64,000 nt of DNA from the NCBI RefSeq assembly GCF_018739865.1, contig NZ_JADOER010000009.1, positions 143,168-207,167 of the forward strand. The letters run 5' to 3'. This document shows positions 11,584-20,050 of the stretch, one piece after another. The notes under the pieces were generated by a model. It was not told the origin of the DNA. It did no database searches and saw nothing but the letters and a program-made list of their open reading frames with translations. The DNA comes from Leptothoe kymatousa TAU-MAC 1615. Its GTDB lineage: Bacteria > Cyanobacteriota > Cyanobacteriia > Phormidesmidales > Phormidesmidaceae. Within the stretch, counting starts at the first letter, position 1. The number at the start of each line of letters is the position of its first letter. A program made the translations under genes and the position numbers.

Positions 11584-11910
11584 GGTTGTTTTTCCGTACA
11601 TCTGAACCCAGGCCTAGAAACGCTCACTGTGATGCGGCCTTGAAGTTTCTATGGCCGAAATTAATCTAACGTTTACAAAATATTGCCCTGCAGGTTGTTT
11701 CTCCGTACATCTGAATCCAGGCCTAGAAACGCTCACTGTGATGCGGCTTTGAAGTTTCTATGGCCGAAATTAATCTAACGTTTACAAAATATTGCCCTGC
11801 AGGTTGTTTTTCCGTACATCTGAACCCAGGCCTAGAAACGCTCACTATGATGCGGCTTTGAAGTTTCTATGGCCGAAATTAATCTAACGTTTACAAAATA
11901 TTGCCCTGCA
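11584..11910. repeat. Three perfect-length 109-bp tandem repeats with internal hairpin
   Basis: The units are 11584-11692, 11693-11801 and 11802-11910, each exactly 109 bp and differing by only a few substitutions. Each starts GGTTGTTT and ends TATTGCCCTGCA. Inside, GGCCTAGAAAC pairs with GTTTCTATGGCC (one bulged T), a stem of about 11 bp around a loop containing TCACTGTGA (TCACTATGA in the third unit). A fragment of the unit (ATCTGAATCC) follows at once. The period is not a multiple of 3 and no unit carries a convincing ORF, so the array is non-coding. It lies between divergent genes. Confidence 0.95.
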
Positions 11911-12159
11911 ATCTGAATCCGCCAAGCAAGGAATAAACCTGCTGCATAAATAAGGCTGACCGACAGTGAATTTTTATAACGGCACTGGGAATACTCTGAA
12001 AAAATGTGCGCTATTACAGGCCCTCGATTGTTCATTAGAACTGGTCATACCTGGGGGCAGGCTACCCCTCTTTTCAGAGTTATCTAGATTTAGTTGTACT
12101 TAATCGGGTTTTAACCAGCCTTTCATCTAATTAGGACGAATCAGTCCTTAAATAATGTT

Positions 12160-13251
12160 ATGCAAAAGTCTTCAAGTAGCGTTCCTCTGATTATTACTCT
12201 GGTCGGGTTAGGGCTCATTGCTAGCGTTTTTGGATTTATCACATTCTTAGCAAGCGGTGGGTCAGAACCAGCCTTACAATCCAATAAAAATTCGAGTTCA
12301 ACGCAAGATAATAGCCGCAATAACAGTGCGGTCAACGCACCAGCAGATGCGCCAAAAGACAACGGCAACGCCATAGCGGCCGTGCAAGAGGTGCCTAAGG
12401 GCCTGTTCAACTATGGTGGGAGCACCACCTGGGTACCGATACATGAGCCAGCGAATGCAGTGATTGCTGCTGCATTTCCGGACTTTCAACTGCGATATAC
12501 CTTGCCCACTAGCGATCCCCCGGGTTCGGGGACCGGCATTAAGATGCTGTTGGATGGTCAGCTGTCGTTTTCAGAATCCTCCCGGCCCCTCAAGGGCAAT
12601 GAATATGATGCGGCCCAACAGCGAGGTTTCGCATTGGAACAAATACCAGCGGCCATTGATGGCATTGCCCTGGCCGTAAACCCAGAGCTGGGAATGGACG
12701 GTTTGAGTATTGAGCAAATCCAGGCAATTTACAGAGGCGAAATTGGCAACTGGTCGGAGCTGGGAGGCCCTGATATACCGCTGACGGCCTATAGCCGGAC
12801 GGCGGCGGCGGCGGGTACATCTGAATATTTTCTAGAATCCATTGTGGATGCGGAGGCCTTTGGAGAAAACGTAGTCTTTGTGGGCGATACGACGACCGGC
12901 GTCAAGGAAGTCGCCAATGATCCAGGGGGCATTTACTACGCTTCGGCCCCTGAAATTGTGAACCAATGTGCCATCTATGCCATTCCTGTTTCTAGTCGAG
13001 AACAGCCCGAAAACTTTGTAAATCCTTTCGACAATATTTGGAGAACAGGGCAAAACTGCTTTAATCAAAAGAATACTGTTAATAAAGAAGGATTTCGGTC
13101 TGGGGACTATGCCCTAACTCGACGCCTATTTGTGATTGTCAAAGCCGATGGAGCCATTGACGAAACCGCTGGACGAGCCTATGCCGATATTTTGCTTTCT
13201 CCTGAGGGACAAGCCGTCATAGAAGACACGGGGTTTGTGGGTATCCGTTAG
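12160..13251 (+). CDS. PstS-like phosphate-type substrate-binding protein, membrane-anchored
   Basis: The protein has 363 residues. One hydrophobic segment at about 9-32 (PLIITLVGLGLIASVFGFI) acts as signal or anchor, then a Ser/Asn/Ala linker to about 75, then a PBP-like fold. Phosphate-binding-type motifs are present: GGSTTW, GSGTGI, SRPL, IDGIALAVNP, IYRGEIGNWSELGG and GGIYYAS. Proteins of this kind bind phosphate or a related anion outside the membrane. No pstC, pstA or pstB gene follows, and rsmE comes next 54 nt downstream, so a stand-alone sensing or scavenging role is as likely as transport. Confidence 0.8.
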   Translation: MQKSSSSVPLIITLVGLGLIASVFGFITFLASGGSEPALQSNKNSSSTQDNSRNNSAVNAPADAPKDNGNAIAAVQEVPKGLFNYGGSTTWVPIHEPANAVIAAAFPDFQLRYTLPTSDPPGSGTGIKMLLDGQLSFSESSRPLKGNEYDAAQQRGFALEQIPAAIDGIALAVNPELGMDGLSIEQIQAIYRGEIGNWSELGGPDIPLTAYSRTAAAAGTSEYFLESIVDAEAFGENVVFVGDTTTGVKEVANDPGGIYYASAPEIVNQCAIYAIPVSSREQPENFVNPFDNIWRTGQNCFNQKNTVNKEGFRSGDYALTRRLFVIVKADGAIDETAGRAYADILLSPEGQAVIEDTGFVGIR

Positions 13252-13305
13252 GGCTGTTCCGGCTTACACTTTTAGCCATGGAGAGAACGTGATATAGGCT
13301 AACGG

Positions 13306-14031
13306 ATGCAGCGGATTACCATTGACCCAGATCAACTGGGATCATCAGACACCCTACAACTAACCCGCGAACAAACCCATTATTTGCAGCGGGTGTTACG
13401 CCTCAAGTCGGGGGATCTGTTTATTGCCCAGGATGGGGCAGGCCATCAATGGCGCAGCCAGCTGATGGAGGTATCGGGGCAAGCCAAAATTCTCTCTGAC
13501 CTGGCCCCAAAGCCACCACCTGCAAGTCTGGAGCTGGTGGCGGCCCTGCCCAAGGCTGGGTTTGATGATGTTGTTCGTCAAGCAACAGAGCTGGGGGTGA
13601 CGGCAATCTATCCTATTCTCAGCACCCGTACCCTACTCAAGCCGAGCCCTAAAAAAATAATGCGTTGGCAGCGCATTGCCCAGGAGGCATCTGAGCAATG
13701 CGAACGGGGCCATGTGCCTCAAATTTTTGCCCCTGAAAGTTTTGAACATTGGATTAACAATGTTCCTAACAATTCGGGGAACTTTTTTTGCGTTGCTCGC
13801 GTCAATGCACCTACATTGTTAACACGTGTACAATCGCTTCTGGTCGATTCGCCTCAGCAATCGCTTCGCGTTGTGGTTGGTCCAGAAGGGGGCTGGACAA
13901 ATAGGGAAATTACGGTTGCGATCGCTCATGGCTATCAGCAGACCTCACTTGGGTCAGGAATATTACGTGCAACAACAGCTTCATTAACAGCTTTGGCGAT
14001 TGTCTCATCAGCCAGAGAACAGTTGATTTAA
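13306..14031 (+). CDS. rsmE: 16S rRNA (uracil-1498-N3)-methyltransferase
   Basis: The 241-residue length fits the family. RsmE methylates U1498 of 16S rRNA in the assembled 30S subunit using S-adenosylmethionine. The N-terminal PUA-like part contains HYLQRVLRLKSGD. The C-terminal SPOUT domain carries the knot motifs VVGPEGGWTNRE (near 195) and LGSGILRATTASL (near 219). QATELGVTAIYPI is also typical. The gene follows the PstS-like gene closely and may be co-transcribed with it. Confidence 0.95.
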   Translation: MQRITIDPDQLGSSDTLQLTREQTHYLQRVLRLKSGDLFIAQDGAGHQWRSQLMEVSGQAKILSDLAPKPPPASLELVAALPKAGFDDVVRQATELGVTAIYPILSTRTLLKPSPKKIMRWQRIAQEASEQCERGHVPQIFAPESFEHWINNVPNNSGNFFCVARVNAPTLLTRVQSLLVDSPQQSLRVVVGPEGGWTNREITVAIAHGYQQTSLGSGILRATTASLTALAIVSSAREQLI

Positions 14032-14039
14032 GTCCACTT

Positions 14040-14318
14040 CGCGTGTTTGTTCGGATGGCCAGAAAAATCAGCTTTAATTACATTAAAGGAATTATAAAGG
14101 TGCGTTTGACTTTACTAGCCTTTTAATGTAGCTCAAGGGTTTAGCATTTATTAATCGATTACTATGCACGATTCCAGCTAAAACTAATACACACCTTCAA
14201 GACTGAAATCTGAACTTAACGCAAGCAGAGAAAAATTGTTAACGCATCTGCTAAATAAAGATTTTTATAAAAATGCAATTGATGTTAACAAATCTCGCGT
14301 ATTTGTTCGGATGGCCAG
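14040..14318. repeat. Direct repeat pair upstream of arsR
   Basis: CGCGTGTTTGTTCGGATGGCCAG at 14040-14062 recurs with one change (CGCGTATTT...) at 14296-14318, 256 bp apart. Both are followed by similar AT-rich text (AATCAGCTTTAATT and CTGATTTAACTTTAG). They lie in the 397-bp gap between rsmE and the arsR-type gene. No gene is visible in that gap. Confidence 0.75.
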
Positions 14319-14428
14319 CTGATTTAACTTTAGTTAATTTAAAAAAAGTTCAAATCACATGGGTTAGTATGTTTCATCCTACCTATGTGCCTTGGATATG
14401 GGGTTTAGTGTTTCATTAATCTATCATC

Positions 14429-14704
14429 ATGCAAAGTTCAGCCAATAAAGATCACGTATTTTCAGGGTTTCACGCATTATCTGAACCAATTCGCATTCAA
14501 GTTTTAGAGCTTTTGCGCGAAGGAGAGTTTTGTGTAGGCGACATGTGTGAGCGCCTTAGCATTGCTCAGTCAAAACTGTCTTTCCACCTAAAAACACTTA
14601 AGCAAGCCGGTCTTGTCACAGCGCGACAGCAAGGACGCTGGATGTACTATAGTATTAATCCCGATCAGCTTAATGTATTGGAAACCTATCTTTCCAGCTA
14701 TTAG
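14429..14704 (+). CDS. ArsR/SmtB-family winged-helix repressor, orphan
   Basis: The protein has 91 residues. The winged-helix motifs are clear: HALSEPIRIQVLELLREGEF, then LSIAQSKLSFHLKTLKQAGL as the recognition helix and RQQGRWMYYSI as the wing. The metal-site helix reads FCVGDMC, so of the three ArsR cysteines (C-x-C-x2-C) the first and third remain and the middle one is Gly. Members of the family dissociate from DNA on binding As(III), Sb(III) or metals; here the altered site makes the ligand uncertain. No transporter or reductase gene is adjacent. It is followed by a very strong terminator and resembles the arsR at 19565. Confidence 0.88.
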   Translation: MQSSANKDHVFSGFHALSEPIRIQVLELLREGEFCVGDMCERLSIAQSKLSFHLKTLKQAGLVTARQQGRWMYYSINPDQLNVLETYLSSY

Positions 14705-14788
14705 CTGCCTAAACCGAGTGCTGCTGACGACAACAAACAAAAGCAGTAATCGTCGTTTTGGTAACGAATAGCTCAGTTTGAATATCTC

Positions 14789-14836
14789 AAAAAACACGGT
14801 GTACTGTTTTGTTTTAGACAGTACACCGTGTTTTTT
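14789..14836. terminator. Very strong bidirectional terminator
   Basis: A perfect 19-bp stem pairs AAAAAACACGGTGTACTGT (14789-14807) with ACAGTACACCGTGTTTTTT (14818-14836). The A-run and T-run at its ends let it serve the arsR-type gene (+) and the small secreted-protein gene (-). Confidence 0.93.
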
Positions 14837-14934
14837 AAGGTCTGGCTTCCACTAAATTCGACGTTTTTAAGGGTTAAACCACCGTGGAGAGTCTGTTCTT
14901 GGCAAATATTGTTATCTTTGCCATGGTTAATCCC

Positions 14935-15318
14935 CTAGGGGGCTTGAATTTGCCGGTGAACACGGTCCAATAGAACATCAACCTGGGAGATATCTGCCCT
15001 GGTGAAACTATGGGCCGCCATGCGATCATAAATAAAGGCGGCATCAACGGGTTCGGCTTCGATGGCTTGCAGGACCATGGCCACGGTTTCTGGGGTAACG
15101 GGCAGGGGGGTAGCCGTTTGGGCATAGTAGGCATCGGCAACTTTGGCAACGGCAACTGCGATCGCACGCTGACGGGGCGTATAGTCAGCCCACAGAGAAG
15201 ACTTGACAATGCCGGGGGAGGCCTGAACCGACCCCGGCTGGCTCAACACCGTAGGACTGGCCTCCGCTGGGGCCAGACACCCCATCACCACCACTATGCC
15301 TAAAAGAATATGTTTCAT
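14935..15318 (-). CDS. Small secreted protein of unknown function
   Basis: The ORF extends to an ATG at 15333, but the ATG at 15318 gives a normal signal peptide (MKHILLGIVVVMGCLAPAEA), so it is preferred. The mature protein is about 107 residues, mostly helical, with segments such as YTPRQRAIAVAVAKVADAYY and DVLLDRVHRQIQAP. I do not recognise the family. The Cys in VMGCLAP could be a weak lipobox. It sits alone between the arsR-type gene and the large adhesin, on the adhesin's strand. Confidence 0.6.
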   Translation of the reverse strand: MKHILLGIVVVMGCLAPAEASPTVLSQPGSVQASPGIVKSSLWADYTPRQRAIAVAVAKVADAYYAQTATPLPVTPETVAMVLQAIEAEPVDAAFIYDRMAAHSFTRADISQVDVLLDRVHRQIQAP

Positions 15319-15468
15319 GCCGTTGTAGCTCATTTGCAGCGATAGCCATAGCTTAAGCGAGGCACCTTTCCAAAGGGATGCCCCTTAGTGTCTTGTGTCA
15401 GACACAAAAATGCCATGGCAAAATCAACGGCCCCCTAGCCCACTCAAAACGAACCGTGGCGCAAAACG

Positions 15469-15557
15469 CTAACAGTCTTGACCCATGACCAAGCGGCCAT
15501 CATGGGTATGATAGATACCCGTAGGTTCAAGCACAGACTCCGGGGCGGCGAAAACGT
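15469..15557 (-). pseudogene. Relic of an adhesin C-terminus (downstream copy)
   Basis: On the minus strand this reads ESVLEPTGIYHTHDGRLVMG followed by QDC and a stop. That matches the end of the adhesin at 15581 (QEPAGIFQLADGRLIMSQEC). An in-frame stop lies upstream and no gene body remains. It looks like the 3' remnant of a deleted paralogue. Confidence 0.6.
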
Positions 15558-15580
15558 TTTATTGGCATCAGTGGATCACA

Positions 15581-18568
15581 TTAGGAACATTCCTGGCTCA
15601 TAATCAGACGACCATCGGCCAGCTGAAAAATACCTGCGGGCTCTTGAATACTATCATTTGACTGAGATCCAACCGATGGAGGCATGATCTCCACCCCACC
15701 GGTGGAGTAGGCACTGCCAAAACGCCCCGTTGGAGCTTCAGCCAGATCACTACTCCCCGTTAACGTTAAAGCACCGTCTGCTTGGGCCGATGCCACACAG
15801 GAGGTGGCGATGAGAGTATCGGTATTAACAAACAGAGTGGGTAAATCTGTCAGGTTGTTTTGAATAAAGCCCGTATCCAGGGTGGTTAAGTTAACGGCAC
15901 CGCTAATTCCTTGTTCAGAGCTAGCGGTGATATCGCTAAGGGGGGTGGGCCGGGGTCGTGATTCGATGCCAAAGATGCCCTGGGCCGTAATATTGACCTG
16001 ACCACCAGATCCGGTAAAGGCATTGGCAGTAATGTCGCTATCTTCGGTGGGAATAGCAACAATCAGGGGGGCAACAATGTTTATATTCCCGCCATTGCCC
16101 CCTGAGGCAGCTGTGCCCCCGGTAGCCGTAATCTGACTGTTGGTGCGGAGCAACAAAATGTCGTCTAGGGTAAGGGAGATATTGCCGCCATCTACGGCAT
16201 CGGACTCCGCATTGATCAGGCTGGCATTGACCAGTTCTAAACGGTTGGTGATGACATCTATGTTGCCGGCCTGGTTGTTAGACCGAGAAATAACTGAGAG
16301 TTCTCCATTGTCGAGGCGCACCTGTTCTGCGGCCCTAATGCGAATATCGCCCGCATCGCCCGCACCAGCGGTACCCGTATTTAATTCGGCACCATTGGAA
16401 ATGGTCAATGTATTGGCCATAACTTCAATATCACCGCCATCACCGATGGCATTTTCCCTGACCGTGCTGAAAACGGCACTGGGCTCTGTTTGGTCTGCAC
16501 TGGTGCCATCAAAAATTGCCTGATCTTGTATCTCGAGGCGAATATTACCCGCATTTCCCTGGCCAAAGGTACTAGTGGCTAATTGCGCTCCATTGGTGAC
16601 GGTCAGACTGTTCGTGACAACTTTTACCTCACCACCATTGCCCGTGGCGTCCATGCCCACGGAACTAGTGATGGAACTCGAACCAGAACTAGCAATGTCT
16701 GTGCCATCAAAGAAGACATTCCCCTGGAACTCAAAAACAGCGTCGTCGGTGCCGCCGTCCAGCACAACACTCTCTTGGGCATTAATTGAAACATCCCCGG
16801 CATTGCCTAGGCCCAACGTGCCAGCGCCAATACCTCCACCATTGCGCAGGGAAAGAGAATTAGCAACAACAGTAATATTGCCCCCGGTGCCAATGGCCTC
16901 TGGACCCACTGCACTAATGATCCCATTGGGGTTATCGATGCCATCCACTGAAATATTACCTTCAATGTTTAGGATAATATCCCCGGCGTCTCCTGTTGCC
17001 AATGCCCCCGAAGATATAGATGCTGTTTTACCCAACAGATTGAGATTGCCAGCATTAATTTCAATATTGCCGCTGTCGCCCCCAGCTTCTGAGAACGATG
17101 AGGTTAAGATCACTGCACGTTGATCGCTCTTACCATCGATCACGACGTCATCTCGGATGTTGAGAATTAAGTTACCAGCATCGCCTACCCCAAATGATGT
17201 AGCCCCTAGGTTAGCGCCATTAACTAGTTCTAAAGCGCCACCAGCGATGGTGATATTGCCGCTATTACCCACGCCTGTTGCTTGAACAGCACTAATTAAC
17301 AAGCTTAGTGTTTCATCCGTTTTCGTCCCACCTATGGTTACTTTTTCAGTTGCATTGATATTGATATCGCCTGTATTCCCTGTACCGGCATTACTCGACA
17401 CAATCGATGCGCCATTAACTACTTGCAGGGTACCGGTTGAAATCGTAATGTTGCCGCTATTGCCAATGGCACCGGGGCTAATTGTATTGATCAGAGAAGG
17501 GGCACCGGGGCTATCGCTAAGGCCATCTAGCACCACGGTGTTTCTAGAATCGATGAGAATATCGCCAGCATTACCTTGGCCAAAGACAATGGAGCCCAGC
17601 TGACTCGTCCCCAATAGGACAAGGTCGTTTGTTGTGATGTTAATGTCTCCTACTTGTTCACTTGTCGTGGCCACCAGCGCAGTAACAATAGCAGAGGCAA
17701 TGGATGCATTAGACAGCGTTAGGTTGTCGGCATATATGGCAAAGTTTTCATTGCCGGTTGTTGTGATACTCGCGATCGCACTATTATTCAGGTCAATATC
17801 TGCTTTATCTACGGTAGAAGGTATCGCCAGGGCATAGGTGTCGGGGGAGAAACCGACTTGGCCACTGGTTGCGATCGCGCCAATTTCTGTGCGGGTCCCA
17901 AATACGGTTAACTGCGCATCCTCAAAGAGAACATTCCCCCCAAGCAAAACAAGAGATTCACCGGCTGGCACCTGCAGCCCCGAGTTAGGGCTGCCTAGGG
18001 GCGCTAGGGTACGGGCCCGATTAACAATGTCCCCGGTTGGCTGGGTGCCCCTAAACAAAAAAGCCGATGGATTAACCGTCAGCAGCTGCTCTGAACCTGG
18101 GATAAGGGCGCTGAAGGTGCCACCATCTCCAAATTCAACCGCGTCTGCCGTGGTGGCAATAAACGAACCTTGCAAATTGAGGCTGGCCCTAGGGCCAAAC
18201 ACTATGCCGCTGGGGTTGAGCAAAAATAAATCGGCATCTGAACCAAACGTGCCCAATAAGCCATTAATTTCGGACGGGCTGCCCCCGGTTACGCGGCTAA
18301 AGATATTAGCAATGTCGGGGACGCTAATAAAAAAGACGGTTTCGCTAGGGTCAATGTTAAAGGACTCAAAACTATGGAATAGATTTTGCCCCGCCGTGGT
18401 GCCACCGTCTATTAGGAACAGGTTAGGTATGGCAGAGTTGACTTGGGTACCCACTGTGGTATCTGGAATGGGGGCCGCAGCGACAGAACTATTTCGAAAA
18501 AAAATTGCGGCTGGCAATAGTGCCAAGGCCAAACTTAGCCATAGCAAAGAGGTATAACATTTTTTCAT
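15581..18568 (-). CDS. Filamentous-haemagglutinin-type two-partner-secretion adhesin (TpsA)
   Basis: About 995 residues. The start at 18568 gives a classic signal peptide (MKKCYTSLLWLSLALALLPA); ATGs at 18589 and 18616 are alternatives. Next comes the haemagglutination-activity/TPS domain with LFLLNPSGIVFGP and an N-terminal GTQVN...LFHSFESFNI stretch. Most of the rest is a beta-helix of degenerate repeats (GNAGDI, VVLDG, SGNITI). The protein would be exported through an Omp85-type TpsB pore and act at the cell surface, but no tpsB gene is in the window. It ends with a Cys-containing motif, ADGRLIMSQECS. Relics of this same end flank the gene on both sides. Confidence 0.9.
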   Translation of the reverse strand: MKKCYTSLLWLSLALALLPAAIFFRNSSVAAAPIPDTTVGTQVNSAIPNLFLIDGGTTAGQNLFHSFESFNIDPSETVFFISVPDIANIFSRVTGGSPSEINGLLGTFGSDADLFLLNPSGIVFGPRASLNLQGSFIATTADAVEFGDGGTFSALIPGSEQLLTVNPSAFLFRGTQPTGDIVNRARTLAPLGSPNSGLQVPAGESLVLLGGNVLFEDAQLTVFGTRTEIGAIATSGQVGFSPDTYALAIPSTVDKADIDLNNSAIASITTTGNENFAIYADNLTLSNASIASAIVTALVATTSEQVGDINITTNDLVLLGTSQLGSIVFGQGNAGDILIDSRNTVVLDGLSDSPGAPSLINTISPGAIGNSGNITISTGTLQVVNGASIVSSNAGTGNTGDININATEKVTIGGTKTDETLSLLISAVQATGVGNSGNITIAGGALELVNGANLGATSFGVGDAGNLILNIRDDVVIDGKSDQRAVILTSSFSEAGGDSGNIEINAGNLNLLGKTASISSGALATGDAGDIILNIEGNISVDGIDNPNGIISAVGPEAIGTGGNITVVANSLSLRNGGGIGAGTLGLGNAGDVSINAQESVVLDGGTDDAVFEFQGNVFFDGTDIASSGSSSITSSVGMDATGNGGEVKVVTNSLTVTNGAQLATSTFGQGNAGNIRLEIQDQAIFDGTSADQTEPSAVFSTVRENAIGDGGDIEVMANTLTISNGAELNTGTAGAGDAGDIRIRAAEQVRLDNGELSVISRSNNQAGNIDVITNRLELVNASLINAESDAVDGGNISLTLDDILLLRTNSQITATGGTAASGGNGGNINIVAPLIVAIPTEDSDITANAFTGSGGQVNITAQGIFGIESRPRPTPLSDITASSEQGISGAVNLTTLDTGFIQNNLTDLPTLFVNTDTLIATSCVASAQADGALTLTGSSDLAEAPTGRFGSAYSTGGVEIMPPSVGSQSNDSIQEPAGIFQLADGRLIMSQECS

Positions 18569-18589
18569 TGGGGGCAAATGCAGTGACAT

Positions 18590-18720
18590 CAAGAACATTC
18601 CTGACCCATAACCCACCGACCGTCGGTCAGTTGGTAAATGCCAGAAGGTTCTTGAATCCTATCATTTGGCTGCTTTAGCCCAGATTTTTCAGAACAAGCT
18701 AACGTTCTCTCAAAGCAGAT
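18590..18720 (-). pseudogene. Relic of an adhesin C-terminus (upstream copy)
   Basis: The minus strand reads NDRIQEPSGIYQLTDGRWVM then GQECS and a TGA stop. This nearly repeats the adhesin's own end (NDSIQEPAGIFQLADGRLIM). The stop overlaps the ATG at 18589 (TGATG). The frame stays open upstream to at least 18720 but loses similarity. It indicates that a second adhesin gene once lay directly upstream. Confidence 0.65.
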
Positions 18721-18787
18721 AATAACCGGGACATGGCCAGAGCCCTATGGGAATACCCCATAAATGCAGACTCACTTCACTATACGG

Positions 18788-18921
18788 CTAGTGCAGCGTC
18801 AACGCTAAAAATTGGGATTCTGCCTTGATGAAGAGTAAAGGGTAAAGAGTCACGCTTCATCTCGTTTACCCTTTACTTTTTACTGACCTTATCCTAAATC
18901 TTACGCTGGACAGACCACTAG
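18788..18921. repeat. MITE-like element, family 1, copy A
   Basis: This 134-bp element starts CTAGTGCAGCGTCAACGC and ends AGACCACTAG. Copies B (24310-24428, reversed) and C (38798-38900, reversed) share both end regions, including CCTAAATCTTA. A and C also share internal text such as GATGAAGAGTAAAG and its complement. The ends form imperfect terminal inverted repeats (CTAGTG...CACTAG). It encodes nothing. Confidence 0.85.
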
Positions 18922-18962
18922 CTGGGGTTTGGGCTAGAAAATTAGCGTTGCGGCATCTCGCC

Positions 18963-19355
18963 CTAAACCACTGTTTCGATCAGGGCCTCGACCCGCTCTT
19001 TGACTTCATCGCGCACTCGGGGAAAAATCTCGGGTTGCTCGGCGGGATCGTCTAGCTGCCAATCGTCAAAATAGTCCCGCTCTAACCACTCGGGGGGGAG
19101 GCTCACACCGCAGCCGCACATAGAGATGACCACATCAAAGTCTTCTGGCTTAAATTCGCTGAGGGCATTGGAGGTTTGGTGGGTGATGTCAATGGCAATG
19201 TCCTTCATGGTTGCGATCGCTTCTGGACGCACCTGGCTAGCTTCCAAACCAGAGCTAGTCACCTTAATTTTGCCAGCCCCTAAAATTCTTGCAAAGCCTT
19301 CCGCCATCTGAGAACGAGACGAATTTTTCTTACACACAAACATGACACACTTCAT
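18963..19355 (-). CDS. arsC: Arsenate reductase of the Synechocystis (glutaredoxin-dependent) type
   Basis: From the ATG at 19355 the protein has 130 residues. GGAG six bases before this ATG, and the resulting residue numbering, favour it over the ATG at 19367. It has the low-molecular-weight phosphatase fold (CKKNSSRS P-loop). Cys8 is the nucleophile, and Cys80 and Cys82 (SMCGCG) match the resolving cysteines of Synechocystis ArsC. The P-loop has Ser where Synechocystis has Cys13. It reduces arsenate to arsenite in the cytosol. The gene is divergent from arsR, with gapdh and arsJ beyond it, forming one arsenic-resistance locus. Confidence 0.93.
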   Translation of the reverse strand: MKCVMFVCKKNSSRSQMAEGFARILGAGKIKVTSSGLEASQVRPEAIATMKDIAIDITHQTSNALSEFKPEDFDVVISMCGCGVSLPPEWLERDYFDDWQLDDPAEQPEIFPRVRDEVKERVEALIETVV

Positions 19356-19564
19356 AGGCGTCTCCATTGAAATCGTTCATCCATCTAACTCGATGAATAC
19401 ATCCTGCCAGCCTCCCCTGAGAAGAGTCTGAGGGGAAGATTAGCGTGGAACTTGGAATGATATAGCAATCCAGCAAGATCCATCCATATCATCAGCAAGT
19501 ACGCCATTTTTCCCCGCTTACCCAAGGGAACCGCTATCATTTCAAATAGATTCAAACTAGCGCC
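19356..19564. promoter_or_regulatory. arsC / arsR divergent promoter region
   Basis: About 210 bp between divergent genes must hold the promoters and the probable ArsR operator. TTTCAAATAGATTCAAA at 19540-19556, just before the arsR start, contains a repeated TTCAAA and is the best operator candidate. The assignment is inference. Confidence 0.4.
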
Positions 19565-19879
19565 ATGACAACGACCACCCAGAGTCCTGTACTGTCACTC
19601 TTCCAGGCATTTGCTGACCCCTACCGCGTGCAGGTGGTGGAGCTATTGCGCGACCAGGAACTCTGCGCCTGTGACATCGCACAGCATTTGGGCATCAGCG
19701 CATCGAAGCTGTCCTTTCATCTAAAAACCCTAAAAGAAGCAGGCATTGTCCAGGGTCGGCAGGAAGGCCGCTGGATTTACTATCGTCTGAACCTGCAACA
19801 GTTCCTTGTGCTAGAGCAATATTTCTCAGAATTTCGCCGCAACAGCCCAGTTTTACCCGCCCGTAACTGCCCAGACTAA
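19565..19879 (+). CDS. arsR: Arsenic-responsive repressor ArsR
   Basis: The protein has 104 residues with the ArsR winged helix: LFQAFADPYRVQVVELLRDQ, ISASKLSFHLKTLKEAGI and RQEGRWIYYRL. The metal-site helix has ELCACDI, with Cys34 and Cys36 forming the C-x-C pair that binds As(III). In the family, As(III) binding releases the repressor from the ars operator. It is the first gene of a plus-strand group with the GAPDH gene (171-nt gap) and arsJ, and is divergent from arsC. It is clearly related to the orphan ArsR at 14429, whose cysteine pair is broken. Confidence 0.93.
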   Translation: MTTTTQSPVLSLFQAFADPYRVQVVELLRDQELCACDIAQHLGISASKLSFHLKTLKEAGIVQGRQEGRWIYYRLNLQQFLVLEQYFSEFRRNSPVLPARNCPD

Positions 19880-20050
19880 TAGCCCTGGCTCCTTTTTCGT
19901 AATTGATGGGGCTGTGGTGGGCCCCACACTGTCCGACGCCCATACTTGAAATAATTTTGAAACGTTTTCGCCAAACGTCGTCTACACGACTTGACAGTTC
20001 AAGCTGAATTGAAATAATAAAACTGTCGGTACATTCCCCTTGGGATTTCT

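Noticed and set aside
11832..12035. 67-codon minus-strand ORF in the 109-bp repeat region
   Set aside because: It begins outside the repeats and ends within the third unit with no conserved pattern.
15581..18557. Long plus-strand ORFs (16575-17123, 17838-18557 and others) inside the adhesin gene
   Set aside because: They are antisense shadows of the repetitive, GC-skewed adhesin coding sequence, with no starts or motifs of their own.
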